Shown piece by piece: positions 27,446-36,234 of a stretch of DNA of 64,000 nt. The stretch comes from Marinicella meishanensis (lineage in GTDB: Bacteria; Pseudomonadota; Gammaproteobacteria; Xanthomonadales; Marinicellaceae): NCBI RefSeq assembly GCF_019931145.1, contig NZ_JAIOUV010000004.1, forward strand, positions 1-64,000. Direction: 5' to 3'. Position 1 is the stretch's first letter. Every line of letters begins with the position of its first letter. Position numbers and translations under genes: made by a program. The notes under the pieces were generated by a model. It was not told the DNA's origin. It ran no database searches and saw only the letters and a list, made by a program, of their open reading frames with translations.

Positions 27446-27840
27446 CCTCGCCATGCCGTCGACTGCAGTCGACGCGCCAAATATTGACTCACTTACCTGC
27501 TGCGCCGACCCCCTTTCCCGGACCGCCGACTTCTGTCGGCGTAGGTTTTTGGTTGATGCCCAACAGAATGGTGCCATTCGGTGACCAGATTCAAAAGCTC
27601 GGCATCATACCGCCCAATGAAAACCCGGCTCGCCGCCTCGTCCTGTCGTCGACTGCAGTCGACGCTCGACAACATTAACCACCTTCCCTGGAGCGCCGAC
27701 TTCAGTCGGCGATGAGTTGGGTTGATGCCCAGCAGAACAGATTCAATCGGTGACCAGATTCAAATCCCCGGCATCATACCGCCCAATGAAGACCCGGCTC
27801 GCCGCCTCGTCCTGTCGTCGACTGCAGTCGACGCGCCAAG
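27446..27840. repeat. Tandem REP-like repeat cluster A
   Basis: Degenerate units of about 169-190 bases alternate two palindromes: GTCGACTGCAGTCGAC (27458, 27648 and 27817) and GCCGACTTCAGTCGGC or a variant (27525 and 27695). The spacers share phrases such as CCCAATGAAGACCCGGCTC, ACCAGATTCAAA and GGCATCATACCGC. The palindromes resemble REP elements. The stretch after the zinc-ribbon gene is otherwise empty of genes. Confidence 0.85.
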
Positions 27841-27975
27841 TTGATGGTTGTTACCAACATGCCGTTGTGCCATTCGCCAACGCCACCTGCCACCTCAAAT
27901 GGGCGATTGTCTATTTTTTCCTACAAGCGCATCAGAATCCATGGACAGACAAGGCCCATTCAAGCCCCGCATAAT

Positions 27976-28187
27976 ACCTCCCAAGGATCGGGTAACCCAT
28001 TGAGCCAACAGGTTGCCAACCAATGAAGCACAGTCAGGGAGAACCGGGAAGCCGGTTCAGTTTGATCATCAACACGGAGTGGTGGTCAGGTACAAGAAGT
28101 ACCAAACTCGGGAATAAGGGATAGGGGATTTTGTGTTTGGAGTCCCCGGAAATTAACCGCCGTTCGATCAGGATGGCGGTTTTTTTT
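27976..28187 (+). ncRNA. Candidate structured RNA upstream of the acyltransferase gene
   Basis: A run of hairpins ends in an intrinsic terminator. H1 is GAACCGG-GAAG-CCGGTTC (28041-28058). H2 is TGATCATCA with TGGTGGTCA (28063-28088; nine pairs including G-U). H3 is GGTAC-AAGAA-GTACC (28089-28103). H4 is GGGGA...TCCCC (28124-28147). The terminator follows at 28155-28187. A CATAAT-like -10 at 27970 with CAGACA 18 bases before it could start the transcript. No known RNA family was recognised. It may be a small RNA or a leader element; the limits are approximate. Confidence 0.35.
28155..28187 (+). terminator. Intrinsic terminator
   Basis: AACCGCC and GGCGGTT pair around a 13-base loop and run straight into eight Ts. 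It lies 56 bases before the acyltransferase gene, so it ends whatever is transcribed from the region upstream. Confidence 0.75.
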
Positions 28188-28230
28188 GCCTGCGATTTAC
28201 CCAAAGGACTGATTCCACCGACAGATCCAT

Positions 28231-28236
28231 TACAAT
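28231..28236 (+). promoter_or_regulatory. -10 element directly before the acyltransferase start
   Basis: TACAAT lies only 6 bases before the ATG at 28243, so the transcript would begin at or next to the start codon. The -35 is poor. Confidence 0.4.
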
Positions 28237-28242
28237 ACCCCC

Positions 28243-29127
28243 ATGCGTGCATTCCTGTTCCAGTTCATCATCCGCCTGTCCAGCTGGCTGTCGCTCAAAA
28301 CCGCCCACCGCTGGGCGGAGTTTCTGGCCCGGATGGTGTGGCGCTGGTCGGAGAAACAACGGCGCATCACCACCACCAACATGCGCTTGTGTTATCCCCA
28401 ACTGAGCCCCGAGGACCGAACCCAATTGGCCCGCGACAGTTTGGACGAGACCATCAAATCAATGCTGGAGTTGGGCTTGATCTGGAATAAGTACAGCGAC
28501 AACATCGATGCCATCATCGGCGAGATCCATGGGTTGGGGGTGTTGGAACAGGCCTTGGCCCAGGACCAAGGGCTGTTGTTGGCCGCGCCGCATTTTGGCA
28601 ATTGGGAGGTGTTGAACCTGTGGTTGTCGCGGTATCCAGGCTTCTCTTTTCTGTACAAGCCACCGGGTGACCCCAAAATCGAGCGCTTGTTGCTCAAACA
28701 CCGGGGGGCAGGTGGGGCCAACCAAATCACCGCCGATGCCAAAGGGGTGCGACAGATTTTTGCCGTTTTGAAACAACGGCACATCCTGGCCATCTTGCCC
28801 GACCAACAACCGAAAAGCGGCCAAGGAGTGTATGCCCCGTTCATGGGCCAAAGCGCCCACACCATGACCTTATTCAGCAAAGTGGCGAGCAAAACCCGGG
28901 TGCCGGTGGTCTTTGCCGTCGCTGAGCGTCTGCCGGATGGCCAGGGCTTTGATTTGCATTTCAAAGCCGGTCCAGCAGCCATCTATGCCGACACCGAAAC
29001 CTCGGTGGCGGCTTTGAATCAAACCATCGAGGAACTGGTCGCCATCAATCCCAGCCAATACCAATGGACCTACAAACGCTTCAGCATCCAAGCCGATGGT
29101 TCGAAGCCTTATCAGAAAGCAACTTGA
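28243..29127 (+). CDS. LpxL/HtrB-family lipid acyltransferase
   Basis: A 294-residue membrane-associated acyltransferase of the lysophospholipid/lipid A group. The catalytic HxxxxE motif is HFGNWE, followed by FLYKPPGDPKIERLL and LPDQQPKSGQGV, conserved in this family. The N-terminal helix precedes the core. It probably adds a secondary acyl chain to lipid A in the inner membrane, but LpxL, LpxM and ornithine-lipid relatives cannot be told apart here. It stands alone between two repeat clusters. Confidence 0.85.
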   Translation: MRAFLFQFIIRLSSWLSLKTAHRWAEFLARMVWRWSEKQRRITTTNMRLCYPQLSPEDRTQLARDSLDETIKSMLELGLIWNKYSDNIDAIIGEIHGLGVLEQALAQDQGLLLAAPHFGNWEVLNLWLSRYPGFSFLYKPPGDPKIERLLLKHRGAGGANQITADAKGVRQIFAVLKQRHILAILPDQQPKSGQGVYAPFMGQSAHTMTLFSKVASKTRVPVVFAVAERLPDGQGFDLHFKAGPAAIYADTETSVAALNQTIEELVAINPSQYQWTYKRFSIQADGSKPYQKAT

Positions 29128-29149
29128 AGCCCGCTGAATTTAAAGGGCA

Positions 29150-29260
29150 CTTCGACAGGCTCAGTGGGCTTGAAACGTTGGATTCAAAAAGTGGCTGAGC
29201 CATGCGAAAGATCCGTGGCCTTGAAGAATTTCAAATTTAAGGTGGCTGAGCCCGTCGAAG
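29150..29260. repeat. Inverted repeat CTTCGACAGGCTCAG
   Basis: CTTCGACAGGCTCAG (29150-29164) and CTGAGCCCGTCGAAG (29246-29260) are reverse complements at 14 of 15 positions. The pair encloses about 80 bases just after the acyltransferase gene. This type of element is dispersed in many bacterial genomes. Confidence 0.6.
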
Positions 29261-29371
29261 CCCTCACTGCGAACAGAAGCGCTCGTTAAGCGAATTCGGC
29301 GTTTGATGTTTCTTCAGGCACAGAGCAAAAGACAGATTGGCCCAAATCCAGCATTCGGCAACGGCACCAGC

Positions 29372-29830
29372 CATTGAAGACTCGGCTCTCCGCCTCGTCT
29401 TGTCGTCGACTGTAGTCGACGCTCCTAAAGATTGGAACCTGCCCTGGTTCTCTGACTTCAGTCGGCGTGGATGTTGGTTGAATGCCAAGCAGAACAATTT
29501 GATGGGTGACTCAATTCCAAAGTTTGGTTACGTTCCAGCCAATGAAGACTCGGCTCACCACCTCGCCTTGTCGTCGAATGCAGTCGACGCTCCTAAAGAT
29601 TGGAACCTGCCCTGGTTCGCCGACTTCAGTCGGCGTGGATGTTGGTTGAATGCCAAGCAGAACAATTTGATGGGTGACTCAATTCCAAAGTTTGGTTACG
29701 TTCCAGCCAATGAAGACTCGGCTCTCCGCCTCGCCTTGTCGTCGACTGCAGTCGACGCTCCAAAGGTTTGGAACCCACCCTGGACCACCCTGGAGCGCCG
29801 ACTTCAGTCGGCGGCAGGTGGGCGCGTCGC
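29372..29830. repeat. Tandem 168-bp REP-like repeat cluster B
   Basis: Two full units and a partial third recur with a period of exactly 168 bases: GTCGACTGTAGTCGAC at 29405, GTCGAATGCAGTCGAC at 29573 and GTCGACTGCAGTCGAC at 29741. Between them lie the GCCGACTTCAGTCGGC-type palindromes (about 29451, 29619, 29797). The spacers are almost identical, including GATTGGAACCTGCCCTGGTT and AATTTGATGGGTGACTCAAT. Because 168 is a multiple of three, one plus-strand frame stays open with a 56-residue period, but it shows no sign of being a gene. Confidence 0.9.
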
Positions 29831-29850
29831 CCACCTCGCTGGTCTTTGAA

Positions 29851-32800
29851 TCAGTCGTCTTCAGGCGGAATCAAGTTGATCAACGGCAGGTTGCTGCGGC
29901 TCCAATTGACGCCCTCGTCGGTGACGTTGTATTGGTTGAGGGTGCCGTCCACTTGGCCGTTCAGGCTCAGGCTGATGTCGCCGACAATGCGGCCGGGGGC
30001 ACCCACCGCCGGACAACTCGGACAGAAGGTGTTGAAGTAGTAGGCGTCCATGGGGCTGCTGTCATTGGGGCCACTGGCGATGGTCCAATACGGCTGACCG
30101 GCATCGGTGTACAGGTAGTTGATCACCACCCGGGCATCACCCAAGGTACCGACCGATTGTCCCCAACCACCCTCATCGGGGGTGAAAAACAGACCGGTGT
30201 GTAAATTCGGTGTGTCATCAGGTCCGTACTGGAAAAATTCCAATTTTTCAGCACTCAAGCGGCCATTGATTTCCCGCACCTGAATGGCGTTCGTGGCATC
30301 AATAAAGCTGGTGTTGGACCAACCCACGGTGTCGAAGGTCAATTGGCCCTGGCCAAAGCCACCGGGCACTTGATAGCGGGTGATGTTATTGAAATATTGG
30401 TTGTGTTTGGCATCGGCGTCATTGGCCAAATACCACACCGGTTCGCCATCGGCTTCGCCAGTGTAGAACAGGTAGACCAGCGAACTTTGATCCAAGGTGT
30501 ACCAATCGAAGCCGTTGCCGCCGCGATCCGGGTTCCACCACAAGCCACGCCGTGGTCTGAGGTCGTTGCTGGCCACGCTGTCGCTGTTGCCCACGCCACA
30601 ACTGGTGACCACGCTGCATTGGCCGTTGTTGCCAATGGTTTGGCTGAAGATGTTGCTGGTCCCGGCATTGAAACCTTCGTCATACACCGCCGCCTGCAGA
30701 TCAATGCCAATTTGGCTGCCGCATTGGGCGTCTTCGGTGACCGCAAAATGCAAGCTGCGGTTTTGGGTTTGGGTCACCGGCATGTTGCCCAATCCAATCA
30801 CCGGGTTTTCGATGACCATGAAAACACTGCCGCTGGGCGCCGGTTGGAAATCGCGGTTGTATACACAATAAGCCACCGTGGCATTGACCGCCGCGCCGTC
30901 ATCACAGGCGGCACTGATGCCGTCCGATCCGGTGGTGTTTTGGATACCAACTGTGGCGCCTCCACCATTGATGTTGTTGCCGGCATATTGAAACACCCAC
31001 TGGGAAGTTTCGGGGTACAAAATGGCCTGCACGTCGATGTCTTCAACGATTGCGGAATTGAACAAATCCGCGCCTTGCCACAAAAACACCTCACACGGCT
31101 GATCCACCCCGGTGTCCGCGGGGCGCGGGCAGTTGTCAAAGTACTGGTGGTAAAACACCGAATCTTTCAGGTCATCATGCAAAGGATAAATCCGCGCACC
31201 TTCATCATCCTGGTTGGGTGCATCCGGTAACGGACAATCGTTGTCCCAATCACCGCCATTGGCATTGATTGAGGTGCTGAGATAACCGTTGCTGGACGCC
31301 CGCAATTGGCTGATGCTTTGGCCGTAGTGATCAAAGCTTTGGGTCAATTGGATCAAAGTCGAACCATCGTCATCAGCCGGAAAATCATCATTGGCCGGCT
31401 CCCATTGCAACACGGTGCCGGTGCTGGTGATGTCTATGAAGGTGCGGGCACAATTATCCACCGTGTTGCCATAGGCATCGCTGGGCAGGGCTTCATCTTC
31501 AAAGCGCTGTTTGCCCAAGGCCAGGTAGGCATCGGTGGCACTGCGGGCACCCACATTTTGCGCCAGCAGCACGGTCGACCACCGTTCACCCGGGTCAATC
31601 ACGCTGTTGTTGTTGCCACAAACCTGATCCAAATTTTCACGGATGTTGACCACGTTTTGCAGCTGGATGTCTGGGGCAGCCACCACCAAGGCCTGGTTGG
31701 TGCTGCGGCCACAGCCCGATGAGTCACGCACCAAAAGTTTGATGTCGCCCACAAACTCCTGGTTGAAGCGCACCTCAAAATCGGTACCGGTGCCATCGAT
31801 GATGCCATCCGCTCCCAAATCCCATTGGTAGATATAACCTCCGGTGCCACCGGAAACCTGTGAACTGAAGTTGATCAACTCTCCCACTTCACCACCACTG
31901 ACTTGACTGATGGCCACCGACGGCGCCAAACAACCTTCGTATCCAGCCAGGGTTTCTGCACCGGTGTTGTCCGGGTCCAACCAATCGGACAAGCGGGACT
32001 GGGCGTCACTGCCAAAATCCCAGGCAAAGAACAGGCGCCCATAGCTGTCGGTCACCGGCACATCACAAGTTTCTGCCACGGTGCCAAAATGTAAAGTGCC
32101 AATCAGCAAGCCTTCGTCGGTCCACAGTCCACTGCCCGAAGACCCAATCTCGGTGGTCCCCTCGTCCCACTCATCAATGGTGATGTGCGAATCCGTCACA
32201 CCACCATTGGGCGGCGTGGTGATGAACAACTGGTTGTTTTCAATGGCAATGCGTTTGGCATGGCTTAAAGGATGGTGGACGGAAAAAGCAAAATCCGGGG
32301 CGATGTCGCGGCGGTCCCAGCCGGTGTAATGGGTGCCATAAGCGGCATCGGGGATTTCGTTCAGACGCACCAAAGCAAAATCACTGGCGGCGTCGTTGGC
32401 TACGTGGGCCGCACCCGACTGGGTGTCGTTGAAGCCTTCCAACGAGATGACGGTGCCACTCAAGGCAGAACCAGGCGTTCGGCAGGTGGCCGATTGGTAA
32501 TTCCACCAAATGTTCATCGAAGCGGCGATGGCATCCAATTGTGCTTGGTTATTGGCCCTTTCAAAACCACAGTGGTTACCGGTCAAAAAATACGGGGTGG
32601 CATCCTCGGCAGTGTTGTTGATCAGTTGACCTGTACAGAAGCTCATTCCTTGTATTGGATCTAAAAAACTGTATCGGGCCACTGAGTTGATCTGTGTGCG
32701 CCATGGATTGCCTTCATCACAATTGACGTCGATGTTGCATTCCAAGCTTTTGTTGCCGATGCCGTTGACCGGCTGTTCCCAGAATTTGTAAAAGCCGCGG

Positions 32801-33318
32801 GGCACATTGAACAGGTTGGCACTCAAGTACATTTTATACCGATTGTCGACTTTGATGGTGATGGATGCCGAGTCGCCAGGCACCGTTCCCGGCCAGAAGT
32901 GACCATGCGGTTGATGCACGGCACTGGTGTAGGGGCCTTTGATGATTTTGTGCTGATGACCGACCACCGTCAGCTCCGCGGTGGGCGGTAAGTACAGGTC
33001 CTTGAAACCGAAATCCAAACTGGTGGCATGGTCCGCTTGCAGGCGAATGGTCCATTCACTGAAGCCATCTCCCAAATCGGTCCACTGGCCATTGGTGGCG
33101 ATGCCGTTGGTGATTTTGATGTCGTCGATCAGGGTGTTGATGCCATACTGCACCGGACCTTTGACCAGCGGTGCTTGGGCTTTGTTGGCCACCAGATCGA
33201 CCGGCGGCAGATGGTAGGTGGCGGTTTGGGCCCAAGCCATGTTGGTGGCGGTGGTCAATGCGGTGGACATGGCGGTGGCCAGCACCCAAGTCCAAAGCGT
33301 CGGTTTCTGTCTGTTCAT
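29851..33318 (-). CDS. Secreted trypsin-like endoprotease with PKD and C-terminal GxWW domains
   Basis: An 1155-residue secreted protein. The signal peptide ends near AWAQ (residue 31). A propeptide-like region is followed by a chymotrypsin-fold protease resembling lysyl endopeptidase: His249 in TGNHCGF, Asp313 in ASDFALVRL and Ser394 in GSSGSG, with many cysteines around it. A PKD-like domain lies at about 470-560 (VSGGTGGYIYQWDLGADG). The middle region has no clear match. The C-terminus (from about 930) has GLWWNPDRGGNGFDWY and VWYLAND, a domain also seen in the 13922-16009 protein. It is probably an extracellular protein-degrading enzyme. Confidence 0.82.
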   Translation of the reverse strand: MNRQKPTLWTWVLATAMSTALTTATNMAWAQTATYHLPPVDLVANKAQAPLVKGPVQYGINTLIDDIKITNGIATNGQWTDLGDGFSEWTIRLQADHATSLDFGFKDLYLPPTAELTVVGHQHKIIKGPYTSAVHQPHGHFWPGTVPGDSASITIKVDNRYKMYLSANLFNVPRGFYKFWEQPVNGIGNKSLECNIDVNCDEGNPWRTQINSVARYSFLDPIQGMSFCTGQLINNTAEDATPYFLTGNHCGFERANNQAQLDAIAASMNIWWNYQSATCRTPGSALSGTVISLEGFNDTQSGAAHVANDAASDFALVRLNEIPDAAYGTHYTGWDRRDIAPDFAFSVHHPLSHAKRIAIENNQLFITTPPNGGVTDSHITIDEWDEGTTEIGSSGSGLWTDEGLLIGTLHFGTVAETCDVPVTDSYGRLFFAWDFGSDAQSRLSDWLDPDNTGAETLAGYEGCLAPSVAISQVSGGEVGELINFSSQVSGGTGGYIYQWDLGADGIIDGTGTDFEVRFNQEFVGDIKLLVRDSSGCGRSTNQALVVAAPDIQLQNVVNIRENLDQVCGNNNSVIDPGERWSTVLLAQNVGARSATDAYLALGKQRFEDEALPSDAYGNTVDNCARTFIDITSTGTVLQWEPANDDFPADDDGSTLIQLTQSFDHYGQSISQLRASSNGYLSTSINANGGDWDNDCPLPDAPNQDDEGARIYPLHDDLKDSVFYHQYFDNCPRPADTGVDQPCEVFLWQGADLFNSAIVEDIDVQAILYPETSQWVFQYAGNNINGGGATVGIQNTTGSDGISAACDDGAAVNATVAYCVYNRDFQPAPSGSVFMVIENPVIGLGNMPVTQTQNRSLHFAVTEDAQCGSQIGIDLQAAVYDEGFNAGTSNIFSQTIGNNGQCSVVTSCGVGNSDSVASNDLRPRRGLWWNPDRGGNGFDWYTLDQSSLVYLFYTGEADGEPVWYLANDADAKHNQYFNNITRYQVPGGFGQGQLTFDTVGWSNTSFIDATNAIQVREINGRLSAEKLEFFQYGPDDTPNLHTGLFFTPDEGGWGQSVGTLGDARVVINYLYTDAGQPYWTIASGPNDSSPMDAYYFNTFCPSCPAVGAPGRIVGDISLSLNGQVDGTLNQYNVTDEGVNWSRSNLPLINLIPPEDD

Positions 33319-33357
33319 GTGTTCACCTCATGACTGCCTGGCAGTCTGCTTGTGTGG

Positions 33358-33936
33358 TTATGATTTGGTTTCTTTCAGCACCAAAGCCTTGTGCCCTCCT
33401 GCTTCCAGTTGTCGTTTTTGTTTGTCCGCTTCGCGGCTGGAGTCAAACGGTCCAACCCGCACCCGGTGCCATTCGGTGCCGTTGACATCGATCGATTGAA
33501 TGAAGGCAATTTGACCGGTGAAGGCAATGCGGGCTTTCAATTCCTCGGCATCGGGCCGGTTCTTGAACGAAGCCACCTGTAATATGTAGGTGTATTCTTT
33601 GCTGTCACGCGCCACCTGTTGTTCCAGCTCTTCTTTCGGGATCACCACCTCCATTTCTGGCAACACCGAATAAAAATCATAATCCGGTTTGGACTTGCTC
33701 AAATCTTTGCTGACGTCTTCAATGGGCTGTTCGACTTCCTTGGCCACCCCCGGCACCGGCTGGTTGGGCTGAATCGGTTCGGGCACCCAACCTTTGATGT
33801 AGATGAAAATGGCCAACAACAAGCCCGACAGCACCCCACTGAGCAGGATGATCCAACCGGGCACCGGTCGTTTCTGCCCGGCTTTGCGGGTGGTCTTGCG
33901 TTTGGTGGTCTTGCGCACGGCTTTTTTCTTGGTCAT
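33358..33936 (-). CDS. SPOR-domain cell-division-type protein
   Basis: A 192-residue bitopic protein. It has a very basic cytoplasmic start (TKKKAVRKTTKRKTTRK), one membrane helix at about 27-47 (WIILLSGVLSGLLLAIFIYI), a proline- and charge-rich periplasmic linker, and a C-terminal SPOR domain (about 115-190, YTYILQVASFKNRPDAEELKARI) that binds denuded septal glycan. The architecture matches FtsN. It follows argS by 3 bases, the arrangement seen in many gammaproteobacteria, so it is probably the FtsN-like divisome protein. Confidence 0.82.
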   Translation of the reverse strand: MTKKKAVRKTTKRKTTRKAGQKRPVPGWIILLSGVLSGLLLAIFIYIKGWVPEPIQPNQPVPGVAKEVEQPIEDVSKDLSKSKPDYDFYSVLPEMEVVIPKEELEQQVARDSKEYTYILQVASFKNRPDAEELKARIAFTGQIAFIQSIDVNGTEWHRVRVGPFDSSREADKQKRQLEAGGHKALVLKETKS

Positions 33937-33939
33937 GAT

Positions 33940-35712
33940 TTATTGGTCTTCTGACAGCATTTCTTGTGGCGCGGATGAACCCAACAATGACAGGCCATCG
34001 GCCAACACATACCGCGTGGCCAAACACAAGTTTAGACGCGCGTTGCGTAAATTTTCGTTATCAATCCGCACTTGGTGGGCATTGTAGTAACTGTGGAACA
34101 ATTGTGCCAGATCCCGCAGGTAGTTGGCCACCGTGTGCACCGAATAATTGGTCGCCGCTTTGGCCACCGCTTCTGGATACTGCGACAGGGCCTTGATCAA
34201 GTCTTGCTCCTGTTCTTCGACCAACAATTCCACCGCCGCATGGCCAATTTCGACATTGTGGGTCATGTTTTGTTCTTCCAATTTGCGCATGATGCTGCAA
34301 ATTCGGGCATGGGCATATTGGATGTAATACACCGGGTTTTCATTGGATTGGGATTTGGCCAGATCCATGTCGAAGTCCAAATGCTGGTCATGCGAGCGCA
34401 TCACATAGAAAAACCGCGCGGCATCACAACCCACTTCTGAAACCAACTCACTCAAGGTCACAAACTGCCCAGAACGGGTGGACATTGGCAATTTTTCACC
34501 CTGTTTATACAGGTGGGCGAACTGCACCAACAAAATTTCCAAGGCCGCGGGATCAAAGCCCAAAGCCTTGGTGGCGGCCTCCAGCCGCTTGATGTAGCCG
34601 TGGTGATCGGCCCCGAACACATACACCAACTTGGTGAAACCGCGTTCGAATTTGTTCAACAAATAGGCCACGTCCGAGGCAAAATAGGTTTTCAGTCCAT
34701 TGTCGCGCATCACCACCCGGTCTTTTTCATCACCAAAGTGGGTGGCATTGAACCACAGGGCGCCGTCTTTTTTGTATAGGTGGCCGCCATCCTCGAGGAT
34801 CTTCAAGGCCCGATCAATGGTGTCACCATCGTGCAAGGACTTCTCAGAAAACCACTCGTCGTAAAACACATTGAACTCTTCCAGGTCATCTTCGATGCCA
34901 CTGAGGATCGATTTCAGCGCAATGCGAAAAATCTTTTCATAACCGGCGCCCAAAATGTCTTTGGCATTGACCACCAGGTCATCGATGTGCTGTTCCTTGT
35001 CCCCACCATCAGGCTCATCGGGACTGACTTGGGCGAACACCTCCATCTGCTCGTGGCGGTACTCGTCACCCTTGATCTGGCGCACTTTGCGGGCAATGTC
35101 AAAAATGTAGTCGCCTTTGTAACCATTGGCGGGAAACACAATGCGTTCGCCACACAGTTCCAGATACCGCAACCACACCGAGGTGGCCAGGATGTCCATT
35201 TGGCGGCCGTGGTCATTGACGTAGTATTCGGCGTGCACCTGGTAGCCCACTTTTTTCAGCACATTGGACAAGCTGGAACCAAAAGCAGCCCCCCGGCCAT
35301 GTCCCACATGCAAAGGACCGGTGGGGTTGGCCGAGACAAACTCAACGGTGATCTTGGCATCCTCGCCTATCTGGCTGGCACCGAATTCATGTTTCAACTT
35401 GAGGATGCGTTTCAGCACCAACAAGCGGCAGGCATCGGTCAAGTAAAAGTTGATGAAGCCTGGGCCAGCAATCTCCACTTTGCTGACGTGGGTGGAATCG
35501 GCCATTTCGGCGATGATTTTTTCGGCGATGTCGCGGGGTTTGGCGCGCAAGGGTTTGGCCAGGGTCATGGCCACATTGGAGGCGTAATCACCGTGTTCTT
35601 TGCTGCGGGTGCGTTCGATGTTGATTGTTGGGTTTTGTTCCAGTTCAAATTCGCCTTTGGCCTGCAAATGCTCCAGGGCGTTTTCGATCAATTCCTGAAT
35701 GTGTCCAATCAT
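33940..35712 (-). CDS. argS: Arginyl-tRNA synthetase
   Basis: A 590-residue class I synthetase charging tRNA-Arg. The HIGH-type signature is SANPTGPLHVGHGRGA. The N-terminal additional domain (MIGHIQELIENAL) and the C-terminal anticodon-binding helices (YCATRYVLADGL-type ending) are present. The KMSKS lysine is replaced by a MSTRSG loop, as in many ArgRS. The start is ATG 35712; the codon before it is TTG. It is possibly co-transcribed with the SPOR gene. Confidence 0.96.
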   Translation of the reverse strand: MIGHIQELIENALEHLQAKGEFELEQNPTINIERTRSKEHGDYASNVAMTLAKPLRAKPRDIAEKIIAEMADSTHVSKVEIAGPGFINFYLTDACRLLVLKRILKLKHEFGASQIGEDAKITVEFVSANPTGPLHVGHGRGAAFGSSLSNVLKKVGYQVHAEYYVNDHGRQMDILATSVWLRYLELCGERIVFPANGYKGDYIFDIARKVRQIKGDEYRHEQMEVFAQVSPDEPDGGDKEQHIDDLVVNAKDILGAGYEKIFRIALKSILSGIEDDLEEFNVFYDEWFSEKSLHDGDTIDRALKILEDGGHLYKKDGALWFNATHFGDEKDRVVMRDNGLKTYFASDVAYLLNKFERGFTKLVYVFGADHHGYIKRLEAATKALGFDPAALEILLVQFAHLYKQGEKLPMSTRSGQFVTLSELVSEVGCDAARFFYVMRSHDQHLDFDMDLAKSQSNENPVYYIQYAHARICSIMRKLEEQNMTHNVEIGHAAVELLVEEQEQDLIKALSQYPEAVAKAATNYSVHTVANYLRDLAQLFHSYYNAHQVRIDNENLRNARLNLCLATRYVLADGLSLLGSSAPQEMLSEDQ

Positions 35713-35942
35713 CAATGATTCCAGTCAAAAATAAACGCTCGATTTTAACAAACTGCTGGGCACTAAACCATGCAAATCGACGCTTTGTCACCCAAGTTCA
35801 CGTTTTTTTTCCAAGCACTTGCAGTGCCGGGACTGGCCACCCATGGCGGCGCTTCAGTGATGCCCCGAGCAGGGGGTTTGATTTGGGTCAAACAAAAGTC
35901 ACTTATTGTGGATCGGTGCTTGATTAATGGCCCAAATTACCC

Positions 35943-35961
35943 AATAATGAGAACCATTATT
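35943..35961 (+). promoter_or_regulatory. Fur box upstream of feoAB
   Basis: AATAATGAGAACCATTATT matches 15 of 19 positions of the Fur consensus GATAATGATAATCATTATC. It lies 22 bases before the feoA start codon, where iron-loaded Fur would block transcription. A partial second copy (TATTATTTTCATT) overlaps its right end. Confidence 0.8.
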
Positions 35962-35982
35962 ATTTTCATTCAGTGATTGATC

Positions 35983-36225
35983 ATGAACCACCCCAACCCC
36001 ACTGCAGTGCAGTTGTCACAAGCCACCGCAGGCAACACCTACCAAGTGTGTCACAACAACTGTTCTGACAGTTTGGGACAAAAATTGACTTTGATGGGTT
36101 TGGGTCTGGGCATGGTGATTGAGTTGCTGGCCTTGTACAAGCACGGCGCGGTGGTCAAAACCCCATTTGGCCACATCGCGGTGGGGACCGACTTGGTCAA
36201 CGCCATTTCCGTTTCGCTGGTTTAA
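35983..36225 (+). CDS. feoA: Ferrous iron transport protein A
   Basis: An 80-residue SH3-like cytosolic protein that works with FeoB. Visible family features are LTLMGLGLGMVIELL and PFGHIAVGTDLVNAI. ATG 35983 is chosen over the TTG two codons upstream. It is preceded by a Fur box and followed 9 bases later by feoB. Confidence 0.88.
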   Translation: MNHPNPTAVQLSQATAGNTYQVCHNNCSDSLGQKLTLMGLGLGMVIELLALYKHGAVVKTPFGHIAVGTDLVNAISVSLV

Positions 36226-36234
36226 GCCACCGCC

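Noticed and set aside
27484-27678. Short plus-strand frame in REP cluster A
   Set aside because: It is made entirely of repeat sequence, and the unit length there (169-190) does not keep one frame.
28063-28103. Resemblance to the SRP RNA (GGTCAGGT... near GAAG)
   Set aside because: The conserved internal loop of SRP domain IV (GGAAGGAAGCAGCC) is absent; only a few bases match.
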